DNA from: Rhizoclosmatium globosum
Lineage: Eukaryota; Chytridiomycota; Chytridiomycetes; Chytridiales; Chytriomycetaceae
Direction of reading: 5' to 3'
DNA length: 64,000 bases
NCBI GenBank assembly: GCA_002104985.1
Contig: MCGO01000035.1
Span: 186,001 to 250,000, forward strand
The translations under genes and the position numbers were made by a program. The notes below the pieces were generated by a model that had not been told where the DNA came from, made no database searches, and was given only the letters and a program-made list of their open reading frames with translations. Below are positions 35,013 to 47,867 of this stretch, piece after piece. Every line of letters begins with the position of its first letter. Position 1 is the stretch's first letter.

Positions 35013-35766
35013 ATGCCAGACCAAGAGACGAAGCGATACTCATGTACCTTTACCGGGTGTGGCAAAAGCTTCTCAACTTCGTAAGTAGCTGCATTCGCTT
35101 GATTTCTTTGATGATGAGTGTCTGTGATCTCCGTCCTCAACCGTTTCATTCGTAGGGGCCACTTAACTCGACATGCAGCCAACCACTCTGGAACTCGAAA
35201 GTACCGCTGTGATGTTCCCGGCTGTAGTTCAGCTTCTTCCGGCCTGACACATTGAGGTGATGCAAATCCATTTCAGAAATGGGACGAACTAACCTTCATC
35301 ACTCCACTAACAGTCAGCACAAACGCATTCATGCTCAGCGTATAGCAAATGGAATGCCGTCTGGATCCTTCTCTCCTCTAAAAACCCAAGTTCCTCCAAT
35401 CTCTTCACATTTGGAGATCCATCAAGAACCACCGTACCCTTCTCCACCAAGTTCTGCAACGTTTTTCCCTCCAATGCTTGCCCATCTGCAACGTGGCCTG
35501 AGCCTTATCATCATACACTTGATGGCAAGTCTATAACCCACCTATTTCCTACCAAGAGAGAACATCAAACGATGGGAACTTCCCGTTCTATCTAGTTCAC
35601 AGCAAGCACAACCGTTGTATGGTGTTCCAAAAGGTCCTCAACATATCATCAGTTAGTTCGAAGACAGATTGTCCCTCTTCTTGATATTGATACGTACAGG
35701 ACATTTCCTGAAAACCCTCAAATAGGACAAAGTTCAAAAACGTCAGTTTCGTTCCTTGTTGACTAG
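35013..35766 (+). CDS. C2H2 array member 6
   Basis: Starts MPDQETKRYSCTFTGCGKSF. Exon 1 ends at 35080; exon 2 begins at 35156 with GHLTRHAANHSGTRKYRCDV and PGCSSA. One T missing near 35231 hides FFRPDTLR; the next intron (GTGATG...CTAACAG) leads to QHKRIHAQRIANGMPSGSFS. The Pro-rich remainder has further frame changes near 35510-35700 and finishes SSKTSVSFLVD, stop 35764-35766. Exon 2 is nearly identical to that of member 7. Confidence 0.7.
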
Positions 35767-36014
35767 CAATATAGATTTCTGAAATAAATATGTACATAAA
35801 GCGATGAAACTATTCTCTTTTCGATTGATAACTTATGATCTATTAATGAGCTCGTGTGCAGAAATGAAGCGATGGAACTGAAAATGTATGCTCCAAAGTT
35901 CGAAATCGCACTCGATTCCATTCCAAAAATTGCAAGCCTCATCACTGTGGAAGTACAAAACCCAAAGGAAAAAAATTATTGCGACATACAGCACTTGCCA
36001 CCGTCTTGACACCA

Positions 36015-36927
36015 ATGTCTGACGATTCTCCAAGCGCTTTGTATGCAACTTCTCTGGCTGTGGAAAGAGCTTTTCAACTTCGTAAGTTCCTGCCCCTGCT
36101 CAATTTGGTCCTACAAAGTTCTGATCGTCTCCCTCTACAAATACAGTGGCCACTTAACTCGACATGCAGCCAATCACTCTGGAACTAGAAAGTACCGTTG
36201 TGATGTTCCCGGTTGTAGTTCAGCCTTCTTTCGGCCTGATACATTAAGGTGAGGCAAATTGCTTTGCAACCTGAAGGGAACCCGACTTACTAACACGAAA
36301 CCCATTGCAGTCAACACAACGTATCCATGCCCAGCGTATCGCCAACGGTCTATCGCCTGGTCCTTTCTCCCCGTTAAAAACTCAGTCCAGCCTACGAGGT
36401 TCAACAACCACATCCGCCTCCCTACCCTTCCCCACCCGTCCTTGCGTCATCGCACCCAATTGTTATCTACCAAAACCATCCGCCCATATACCTGCGGGAT
36501 ACATCGTCGATGCCCCTGTATGCATCTCACCACCATCTCAATCAACCAATCACCAAGTACTTCCATCTCTCTTCCGCCCCAACATCATAAACGACGATCT
36601 ATATTAGACTACCGGCGCCAGTCGTTGATGGTTGAGCACCAAAGGCGGCATCAATTGGAAACCCCATTTTCCATCAAAGCCAACCCCAACATCTCCATCG
36701 CCACCCTCAACAACAATCACAATACCAACCACAAGCACACATTACCACCAGCAGCAACCACAGATGCAAAGGCACAACCATACCCACAGTACCCCCACTT
36801 AATTCGTCGCACACTGTTCCCCTTTGTGTCCCATCACAACAACACTCCACCAACCGCAACCCGTCCAGCAAAAACCACAGCCAGAACCAGACTCAAAAAA
36901 GACTCCGTTTCTTTCCTTGTTGATTAG
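36015..36927 (+). CDS. C2H2 array member 7
   Basis: Exons 36015-36081, 36147-36248 and 36311-36927. Finger 1 is RFVCNFSGCGKSFSTS/GHLT; it needs one base near 36030. Exon 2 gives RHAANHSGTRKYRCDVPGCS and SAFFRPDTLR. The third exon starts QHKRIHAQRIANGL after one base near 36320 and continues PGPFSPLKTQ. A Pro/Thr/His/Asn-rich region contains ILDYRRQSLMVEHQRRHQLE and ends LKKDSVSFLVD, stop 36925-36927. Confidence 0.75.
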
Positions 36928-37089
36928 TACTTTACTTCTTTTTCTAGCTGTACATGAAAATAGAGTTTTTTTCTCCTTTTTTGAGACACTCCCAATTAAT
37001 CAAAATACTATTAGCAACTGTTTTTTATTAAAAAATTGTACGAAAAGAGGCATTAATCTACAAGGAAGAAATGGCTGTTCGAGAAGCGG

Positions 37090-37799
37090 TTACAGATGGT
37101 CTGTTGTTGCAGTGTCTGGAGAACTACAAACAATCGGCCCCCGCTGATCTTCAACACTTGATTCCTTGTAATAGAGAGGCGGAAGGTATGACGGTGCATG
37201 TGTTGTCACTGGAGATGAAGTGTACATTGATGACGGTGGCGATGGAAAGGATTGCCGCGTAAGTGATAGCCTTGGTTCAAAAGTTTGTGAAGGGACCACA
37301 AATCGTTGTGGAGGACTTGGTGCGACAAAAATGGCGGATGGTTGATGAAGTTGTTGATGATGAAATTGGAAATGGGGCTGCACGTTGTGATAGGGCCCCA
37401 AAGTCGGTGAGGGAATGGCGTATGAGCCCATCGCCACCGCATTGGCTTTCGTTGTGCATGGATCTTCTTGTGCTGGCTGTGTTGGTGGAAGAGGGGGAGA
37501 AGGGATGGATCTTTAGTGGAGGGCTTATGAGTGGGAAAAGTGGGCTCACCTCAGAGTGTCAGGCCGGTAGAAGACGCAGGGCATATATCGCAGCAGTACT
37601 CTCGACGGCCGGTGTGGTTCTTTGCGTGACGGGCGAGGTGACCACTGGGTGTGCATTTGGGTTAGGTGAGGTTCAACTTCAACACAACAACATGGGCTCC
37701 AAATGAGCCCACTTAAGGGCATGATCCTCACCTTGTGCTGAAACTCTTGGAGCAGCCTTCATGCTTACAGTGGTATCGTTTCGGGGTGGAGGCAGCCAT
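37090..37799 (-). CDS. C2H2 array member 8, inverted copy
   Basis: Starts MAASTPKRYHCKHEGCSKSF. Intron 1 splits FSTS/GHL as in the + strand copies, and the next exon gives GHLARHAKNHTGRREYCCDI plus CPAS(F)YRPDTLR after one base near 37581. Finger 2 has only two residues between its cysteines (CDIC). Intron 2 ends CAACACAG and leads to QHKKIHAQRKANAVAMGS after one base near 37437. The remainder is Pro/His/Ser-rich and ends SSPDTATTDHL without the family tail. It converges on member 7. Confidence 0.7.
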
Positions 37800-38045
37800 T
37801 GGTGTGCTTTTCGATGCTGAAATCGTTGAGTGGTTTTCGGAGGGAAAGTCGAATCTTGTTGGAAAATTCTATTGGACGTCGCGGAGGCTTCGAATCCCCG
37901 ATGGGTTTGCAACATCCAACAAAAAGAAATCGTAAAATTTTCCTATTGGACCCATCAATAGCTGATTGGCCAAAGGACACGCACCATTTCCCGAAGTGGT
38001 CGATAATTCAATATTGCAAGAGTAATGCAATAATTAAATAACTTT

Positions 38046-38875
38046 TTATTCAATACAAAGCTCAAACTCCCGATACCCATGAACAATCCTCAACCCCTCC
38101 AGCCTCCACGACGCATCAAAACACTTTACAGGTGCAACCCGAAAATCTAAGCTAACCCTCGTCCAAGCTGTTTCATTCGGATCCACCTTATGATGCAACA
38201 GTGTTCCATGAAACCGCTGAATTTCGCCCACATGCAGCCGGATTGGTATGTACGCAGCAGACAGTCCATCACTCGTAATTGTCGATTCAATATGCATTGT
38301 AGCTGCGTCGTTGTCGATTGTGGGTGTAAGTGGAAGCCAGAAGTTGATTTCACCCGGTTGATGTCCGTATTCCAGGTCCCTATGGGTTCGTTTCCATTTT
38401 GAGGTGCCTGCGGGGTGTATTCGGAGAGATGGAGGGAATTGGTATCGGATTTGGAAGGTTCGTTTAGTTGGGAGGGTTGGGTGCGTTGAAGTTAGCAGGA
38501 GCTTTTCTTCTGCAGTGAGAGAGTTGTACAGGTGTGGGGCTATGACTGTTTCAATGATACGAGTGTATGCTGCTGTCAGGTGGGGACGTTGCAACTCGTT
38601 GTTGAAGCGATGTTCGGAACTTCATTGAAAAGTAAGGGTCCGGAGAGCCCAGGAGAGGCGGTTTCAGAGACTTTAACATGCATGAAAGTTATCTGGGTCT
38701 GCAGTGTTTACAGGATGTCAAGAAGTTGAAGGACGGGTGTAATGAGGTCGATTTCGGAAGGGCTGAAGGAAGCAAGTGCCGAGCATGTCAACGAATTGGG
38801 TATTGGCACTTCTGGATTGGGTTCTTTAAGCTGTGCCGCCAGTCGTTCGCCGTGCGAGATGTCAGCTGCAACCAT
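38046..38875 (-). CDS. StrG-like putative 2-oxoglutarate/Fe(II) oxygenase
   Basis: Exon 1 from the ATG at 38875 encodes MVAADISHGERLAAQLKEPN and ends LLDIL. An intron of about 92 bases (GTAAAC...TGAAG) joins it to SEHRFNNELQRPHLTAAYTR. The conserved part is KRTHRDLEYGHQPGEINFWL-PLTP with an H-x-D pair, then VGEIQRFHGTLLHHKVDPNE and TRVSLDFRVAP. This H-x-D ... GEINFWLPLT ... H ... R pattern recalls proteins annotated StrG-like in bacteria and some protists. The substrate is unknown; the oxygenase assignment is inferred from motif geometry. Confidence 0.6.
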
Positions 38876-38996
38876 CTTTTGCTAAGTCAAGAAGAAAGAA
38901 AATAGAAGAAATGTAACCAAATAATAATCATACGCAGCTTTACTGAATAAACTACTGTCCTCATAACATTTCTGAACATCTGAACATCCCAGTAAT

Positions 38997-40607
38997 CTAA
39001 CAAAACTCCCTACGCACCTCACGATACACTTCCATAACCTCCTGCCCAATCCCCCAATCAATATCATCGCCATGAACATGTACACCGAGTTGCAAATGCG
39101 TCAAATTAGGACATCCCTTTGCCAACGCAACTCCCATCAATGGTTTAACCGTCTTTCCTTGCTTTGCGTGGAAAAACACTTCAACTGTTTGGATTTGGCG
39201 GAGTCTTTGGATGGCAGTAAGGAAAGAGCGGGCATCGATTTTTTGATGGAGTTGGTGTAGCTTGAGAGAATGGAGGGATGACGCCAGGGAGTAAGAGATA
39301 GAGTTGAGGGCATCAGGAGAAATGACTGCGTCTCCTGCGATGGCGAGGTGTTTGAGTTTAGATGGAGAGGATTGTGGGAAGAGGTTTGTGAGGGTGGTAG
39401 ACCAATCGTGAGAAGGGTTTGCATCGAAGGCGAGAGACTCGAGATTCAGAATGTGGTTGATGAAGAGAAGGAGGACGGAGTAAGGCCGCCGTCTTTGGGG
39501 AAGAGAGACAGTGACTTGAGAGTGGGATGAGCGGAAAGGGCTGTTAGGAGCGATGGAGTAATCTGAGAATGCTTTGCCCCAGTGATAGTGAGAGTGTGTA
39601 ACGCAGGAAGATGTGGTATAGTTGTTGAGAGCGTGTTCCCTTTTGTTTCAAACGTTAATGGTTGAAAAGAAATTCGGCAAGTAATTACCAGAAATAGAGG
39701 GAACAGTAAGCTTAAGAGTTTGAATTGAGAACTTTAGAGAAGTGAGAACTGACGTGAGCTGGGCGTCATTGATGTACTTTCCTCGTATAGAGAAGGAGCG
39801 AGTTGTTGCCGGAAGCATTGGAGCCAAGCCGGCAAAGAGGGAAAGAAGACGATCGGTATCAATGAAACCAGCAAAAGCAGTAGCAGCAGAAGTTGAAGGA
39901 GAAGCTGGGGATTGCGTCTGAGAAAGCTGGGACAGCAATAAGGCATCCCCTTCACGCGAATTCGAAGTTGAATTTGAATTTGAGGTAAACAACAAAGACA
40001 GCTGGTCCAGATTCGTCATTCCGCCGAGCAAGAGCCAGGTTCCAATTCTCGCAATAGCCGCCATTTCCGCATTTGAGTTTGAGATTGCCAGTTTCTTGAC
40101 GTTCTTTGTACGATCGAGCAGACGACCCACGTGCGCAGCCGACGGGAGAGCTGCTGGAGAAAGAAGGGCAGCGACTTGTGCCGGCGTTGCACTGCGCCAC
40201 AACTCTTCCAAGGCGGCTGTATTCAGACCTTTGCTGGCGCAACTGAGGCGACGCAGAGTCGAAGTGTCAGCGAATGCGGCGATTCGAGAGAGAATATTCT
40301 GAGGAAGAATTCGAGAAGTTGTTGTTGAAGTTGAAGGAGCAACTCGTTTGTTTGGCTGTGATGCTTCGCCAACTTCAACTTCAACTGACGACAACTGCGA
40401 TGACTGAGAGGACACGCGGCCCTGCGATTCGTACTGGTACTGGTACTGTGACTCATACGAGATGGATCCCTTGCGCTTTGTGCCGCGGCTGTTCATTTGT
40501 TGTTCTTGTTCTTGTTCTTGTTCTTGTTCTTGTTTTTGTGGGTGAGTCGACTGCGACGATTCGAGCATCATTTTTGTTGAAGTCTTTTCAGTCCACCATC
40601 TGTCCAT
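38997..40607 (-). CDS. F-box/leucine-rich repeat protein
   Basis: Probable substrate-receptor subunit of an SCF ubiquitin ligase. Starts MDRWWTEKTSTKMMLESSQS, followed by alternating Gln-Glu and Tyr-Gln repeats. The F-box reads ILPQNILSRIAAFADTSTLR plus RLSCASKGLNTAALEELWRS. Irregular leucine-rich repeats follow: VKKLAISNSNAEMAAIARIG, MTNLDQLSLLF, LPALHTLTITGAKHSQITPS, HPTLKSLSLFPKDGGLTPSS, SLHSLKLHQLHQKIDARSFL and CPNLTHLQLGVHVHGDDIDW. One intron near 39690-39640 (GTAATT...AAAG) is likely, and one frame change near 39450. Stop 38997-38999. Confidence 0.8.
40501..40536. repeat. TTCTTG hexanucleotide repeat coding for Gln-Glu
   Basis: About five TTCTTG units on + encode the QEQEQEQEQE run in the F-box/LRR protein on the minus strand. 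A second short repeat (TACTGG, near 40430-40450) encodes the Tyr-Gln run. Both are prone to length change. Confidence 0.8.
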
Positions 40608-40884
40608 TCATTGACCACCAATGTTTCAATAATATCACAATAAATTCTACTTTCAAAGTTTCTTTCTAGTGATATTATTCTATTCTTGGAACTCTTTGTG
40701 TTCGTGAGTAACATGAATGACATTTAGAAGGCATTTAAGGATCCATCCAACACAAGAAATAGTTCTTATTTAAACTGCACTTGACCAAAGAAGAAAGAGT
40801 GTGGAAGGGGTGTTTGTTGTGGAGGAGGCCGTGACCCAACAATTTTTGGCCAGGACCAGTCTCTTTTTTTCTTCTTCACAAAAC

Positions 40885-43331
<2,447 letters not shown>

Positions 43332-43893
43332 GTGAGATGTTTCGTCTATGGAGTGTTTTCTACTGCTGAGCCATCTCCGACGAATCATCTTGTTTAGTTT
43401 CTTTCCTCTTGTCCTCTTTTTCCTATTTCTATCGTTTTTGTTTTGTCATCTCTCCTCTAGCATTTGTTCTGAGGGGAAGGGATGAGTGGGTGCTTTGCTT
43501 TTTGCTTATGTGTGTGTTGTTGTTATTTATGTAAGTTTCCCCCTATTTTTCTCCACTCAGACTCTAATCCCTTTTCTCTTTCTCAGGTGCTTGTCCATAG
43601 TTGTATGCTTTTTTGTTTTCTTTGTCTCTTCAGTGGTTCCCTCGTTCGCGGCCAAGTTTTTCTACTTACAGTTTGTTTCTTTACCCTCCTTTTGTTTTAT
43701 TGCTCTATTGGGGTTTATGTTGTTTTTCGTGCATGATGGGGAATTGTCTTTTTTCCAAACAAGGAAGATGGTGAAGGGAATTTGGGTGAGCATACAGCAA
43801 GCACATTGAATATTTTGTTTTGACACACATTTGGGCAAATCTTTGAATTTTTCATAAACGTAACTGTTTTTGCTACTTTTATTCATTTCATAT
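43332..43893. other. Long intergenic or 3' UTR region after DED1
   Basis: T-rich, with long pyrimidine runs. Two overlapping ORFs at 43482-43809 translate to Phe/Leu/Cys-rich peptides that simply reflect the T bias, so I do not call them genes. It probably holds the long 3' UTR of DED1 and the 3' end of NAA35. Confidence 0.6.
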
Positions 43894-46806
43894 TCACTGT
43901 GGAATCCAAGGCGAAATAGTCCACGAAAAACACTTTGCACGTTTGTCCTTTGTGATTGCTAGCCCAGCTGCTTCCCAATCAACTGTCATACTTGCAGGCC
44001 TATGCGACTTCGCAATCTTGGCAATGGCGGAAGTGTTTGTCATACAAGCTTGAATCAGGTTTTTGATTTCCTGGAGAAGAGAAAATAAGCTTCCAAAGAC
44101 AATACGATAATAACCCACCTCTTGCTGTTCTTTGAACGTGACAGATTGTACCTCAATTTTGGCAACATAAGGTGCAACAAAGTCCAACAACTGTTTGGCC
44201 TCAGAGTAAAACATGTGCGATCGTTCAAGCAGTTCAATAGCCTGTCAGGCAACGTTAAGTTGAATAACTTGAAAATCAAAGTTTGTATATACCGTGAATC
44301 CTAGGAATGATGTTTCTGCTGCTTTCAACTCCTCAAATCCTTGGCCGGGAGGACTCCCCAAATTCAAGAGGAGCTTAAACCGTTGATTGTAAGAAACTCT
44401 TCCGAATAGAACGAGTATTGTGGGTGTTGAAGAAATCCGCTTTTACGTTGTGCGAATGACAGCTATGGCAACCGTTAAGGATACTCCACAGAAACCCCCA
44501 AAAATCTATTTACCAGCATTTTCCTCGCCCAACAAGTTGCTTGCAAACCAACAATGCCTCTCGAAGATCTCGCGATGAAACATTTGTTAATGTCTTGGTC
44601 ACGAATGCTTCCAATGAGATGGGCTTCGCTGCGCCCCAGCAGACGACGTTGATCCCTTCTTCGATGACTTTGGACTCTTTTTCGGGGCTCCGCCTGCTGG
44701 GGCATTGGATGTATCCACTTGTTGTTGGTACTGCCACAAAAGCTCAAGAATATTCGGAGAAGAGCGGTTAAGGATATTGGTCATGCGATTCAAGTGACCA
44801 ATATGCATTTCATAGACGTGATCCATGTACCTACGAAACAGAGTCAGTAATACGTTTCAGAGGATACCAGAAATTGTGGTTACCAAAACACGGTAGGATA
44901 TTCGAATTCACTGTAAAGGTCAAGTCAAAGCCCATCATTAGGTAGGTTTCAATGATTGAGAGTTTGAGTTCATAGATCCACGAAGAAAGGTAAAATGTTT
45001 CCTCAATTGGTTTGGGGGCAGTGAACATACTGCCTTGAGACAAGTGCTCATGAAGATTAGAGTCAAGCCCTTCAGTCTATCAGTTTCTGTCAGTATACCA
45101 TTAGGTAACAGGGTCGTAATACATACTGCTCCTTGAATTGCTTCCAACTCCCTAACAATCTTTCCCAAATTCCTCCTCCCAAGCGACCGATTAAATCCAC
45201 CAGCAACAAACAAAATCCTCTCCATCACACCACCACCTCCATCTATTTTCGGGTCACCAGAAGTGGACATCATCCTCACAAATTCATCCACAGTCGCCTT
45301 CACAATCGGATCCGTTGATGCAAACAACCCCGCAGTGGTGGATACGCTGTGGTTACCGACTGAATCAATGCAGAGGGATATGTAGTTCTTCCATGAAGTT
45401 TTAAACCGTGAGTGAAATGCAACACCAGGACAGATCGAGAAACAGAACCAAGTGGGATGGTTTTGAGTCCGAAATAAGACATGAATTGGAGTGTATCGTC
45501 CCAGGAGAGGCCGTTGGAGGAGACTTGAAATTTCGAGAAGTTGGTTGAGGAGAATGCTTATTTCATTATATGCTGCCTCGATACTTGCTGGCTCAGCAAC
45601 AGCACGGGGAGGAGAATCATGCATTAATTTTTGTTTACAGTTGTATCGAAAGCAACTGAACAGGACGTTTAGCAATTCATTAGGGTTGAGAGATTGATTT
45701 CACCTTTCATATCCTTCACGAGCCCCAAATTAGATTTGCAAACATCAATTTGAGCCAGACAAGTTGTCAGAGTCTTTTTAGCATTGCCAAGGTTGCGCTT
45801 TGAGGTGTAGTTGAGGGCGCCAAAAATGATCGGTAGAATCTGATTCGCGAGATTACAGCGTCAATATACGCAATCTTTTCATATCTGTCGTGCACGACTC
45901 TGGAAATACCATTTCTCTGATTCTGTACTGTGTGAGACATGAAAGATGTTATAAACAATGTGTACCTTCAGCAAGGTCATCCACAGAAAGCCCTTCTCCA
46001 CCCTCCATATTTCTCTTTATATTTTTGGCATCGGCCATCAGTGATCCCTCAAGATTTTGCAACGTGTCGACAGCTTCTGGATCTGTGACCTCGTCTGCCA
46101 AGGAAAAACCAAACGGAAGGAACCCAAAGAACTCATCGTCCTATACGATGATTCAATTAACCTTAATTAAACCAGCCTAAACCGACCTCGACCACCCGAA
46201 TGTGCTCCACAATAGCCTTGATCCTTCCAGCAATCTTCAAAATCGCAATCATAAGCGCCCTGAGAATGGCAGACTGACATGCATGAGGTTGATGTATGAG
46301 CACACACGAGAAGAGAGTTTGCGACAAGTGAGACCCTGAGAGCCAGCTGACCTAAATGTTTTCTGTGTCAGGATTGTAAATGCTTTCACGCAACTCTCGA
46401 CCCACAAGTTTGACCAGCAATCCATCGCAAACTCCAAGAATTTCATCAGCAGTAAATGTTGTGATGCTCTTTGCCTTTTTGACGGACCACTTCTTGTTTG
46501 GGTCGTTAGGGTCCTTTTTGATGCGCATCCCACTGTCCATTCGAGGCTCCATTATCTAGTTGAAACAGCTTAATGCGTGATTAAGCAACAATAATGTGCA
46601 CCTCGAGAGCAGCCATAGCGTCCCACAGACCAAGTGTGTTAATGCGAACCATTTGCGATGGTGCGAATCTAATTGTGAAGGGCCGGGATATTCGATTAAG
46701 CCTCCTTCGTAGTTAGACTATTATTGTTACGTTTTGTAGCTTCATCGAGAAGGGCTGTGACGTCGATCCATTCAGGCTGTTGAACCGTCACTGTTTGTCT
46801 TTGCAT
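43894..46806 (-). CDS. NAA35: NatC N-terminal acetyltransferase auxiliary subunit (Mak10/NAA35)
   Basis: Anchors the NatC complex to ribosomes. The ATG at 46806 gives MQRQTVTVQQPEWIDVTALL plus DEAT, the family's first block. A following exon gives LVRINTLGLWDAMAALE, spliced to MEPRMDSGMRIKKDPNDPNK, matching the signature AM-x-A-[IL]-E-[IL]-M-[DE]-P-[KR]-MD-[ST]-GM. Further parts are FTADEILGVCDGLLVKLV, EDDEFFGFLPFGFSLADEVT, GGGGVMERILFVAGGFNRSL plus GRRNLGKIVRELEAIQGA, and MDHVYEMHIGHLNRMTNIL. The last exon ends CFSWTISPWIPQ, stop 43894-43896. At least ten short introns, and several frame changes not resolved exactly. Confidence 0.85.
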
Positions 46807-46909
46807 TTGTTTCTTTTGTGCTTGAAAGTTGAAACAGAATCATCCTCAAAAGAGAAAGAATGAACGATTCACCGCACAGCTAATTGTGACACTGCTCACA
46901 GTTTCTGCC

Positions 46910-47824
46910 ATGGCGGGTCTCGTTGGAATCATTCCCGCAAAGTGGCTCTTTGAAGGCAAGAGCGACAAGTACCGCCGCTTTGCCGTCAGTGCAATTGCTC
47001 TTGCCACAGTTTCACAGCTTTTTACTTGTGCTGCTTATTGGACTTGTACCCTTGAAGGCGTGTCGATTGGAGACTACGAAACTGGTGCGTTGCCACCCTT
47101 TCTTTCCCTTGAACCATAGTTGAACTTCAAACCAGGAACTACCTTTCAAAAGACTCCTATTACTTACGTTCTTGGTATCCTGGGCTTTGTATTGCTCTTC
47201 TCGTCGGAATTCTTGGTTGTTAGCCTTGCTATCTACAAGTTTTGTGAGATTCGGGCGGTATCGACATCTTACATCTTCTCCCATCTTTCCTCCATGCTGC
47301 CCTCTTTGTCCTCGCAGTTGTTTGGTCAATTTCTACAATGGCTCTGTGATTTACTGGGCGGATGCCGAAATGCTTGGGGAATTTGCCGGGGTTGTGTAAG
47401 TTGTTGAGGTTGGGGCGGGTTCTTTCTCATACTTCTATGTCTCAGACCCATCCTCAACATTCTGTTGAGTGTTGGAATTGCAATCATTACTGTGATTGCC
47501 CTCCATAAACATGCCGCCCAACTGCAATCTAAATTTGCGAGTGCAGAAGAGTTTTCAGCCAAGCGTGTTCGCGTTATCGTGGCTGCAGTTGCAATGTCTG
47601 CTGTTCATTTCCTTACTATGGGAGCATTCATCGTGCTGGAAGAATTGACGGCCAACCCTGATCTGCTTACATACGCGGCTATTATGGGCGCTGCTGTGAC
47701 ATCCATCTTCACACCCTTGGCATTTTGGGTTATGTTTCACTTTGCCAACGAAATTGACACAATCGTAAATCCTGGTGGCGTTCTTGAGACTTCGAATGAT
47801 CAGGAGGAACCTCTCCTGGAATAA
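46910..47824 (+). CDS. Multi-pass membrane protein, family not recognised
   Basis: Hydrophobic segments include AGLVGIIPAKWLFEG (preceded in frame by LIVTLLTVSAM), FAVSAIALATVSQLFTCAAY, PITYVLGILGFVLLFSSEFL, VPILNILLSVGIAIITVIAL, VIVAAVAMSAVHFLTMGAFI and LTYAAIMGAAVTSIFTPLAF, giving about six or seven helices. Introns: GTGCGT near 47083 to AACCAG near 47135; one from about 47243; GTAAGT near 47396 to CTCAG near 47446. The loop VNFYNGSVIYWADAEMLGEF is well formed. The C-terminus is acidic and ends EEPLLE, stop 47822-47824. The first in-frame ATG is at 46910, but the frame is open upstream to 46829, so the true start is uncertain. It converges on the 7TM receptor gene with 43 bases between stops. 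Confidence 0.6.
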
Positions 47825-47867
47825 TGAGGGAGAACGACAGTCTTATTTTTCGTACAATCATATGAGT

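Larger units (their letters stand above)
30385..37799. repeat. Array of eight related two-finger C2H2 genes
   Basis: Eight genes of one family stand side by side, seven on + and the last on -. Each encodes finger 1 of the form C-x2/4-C-x12-H-x3-H and finger 2 of the form C-x4-C-x12-H-x3-H (finger 2 of the last is C-x2-C) joined by a short linker. Intron positions, finger contact residues and the C-terminal tail are shared, which points to local duplication. Spacers are roughly 200-400 bases. Confidence 0.85.

Noticed and set aside
30385..37799. Mobile-element origin of the C2H2 array
   Set aside because: No transposase, reverse transcriptase, terminal repeats or target-site duplications were seen.
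37880..37910. tRNA B-box-like GCTTCGAATCCCC
   Set aside because: The flanking bases do not pair as a T-stem and no A-box or acceptor stem is present at the right distance.
40441..40540. CRISPR-like repeats
   Set aside because: Simple TTCTTG and TACTGG coding repeats without spacers.
43482..43809. Two overlapping + strand ORFs after DED1
   Set aside because: Composition is Phe/Leu/Cys/Val from a T-rich 3' UTR, there is no domain, and both overlap in different frames.
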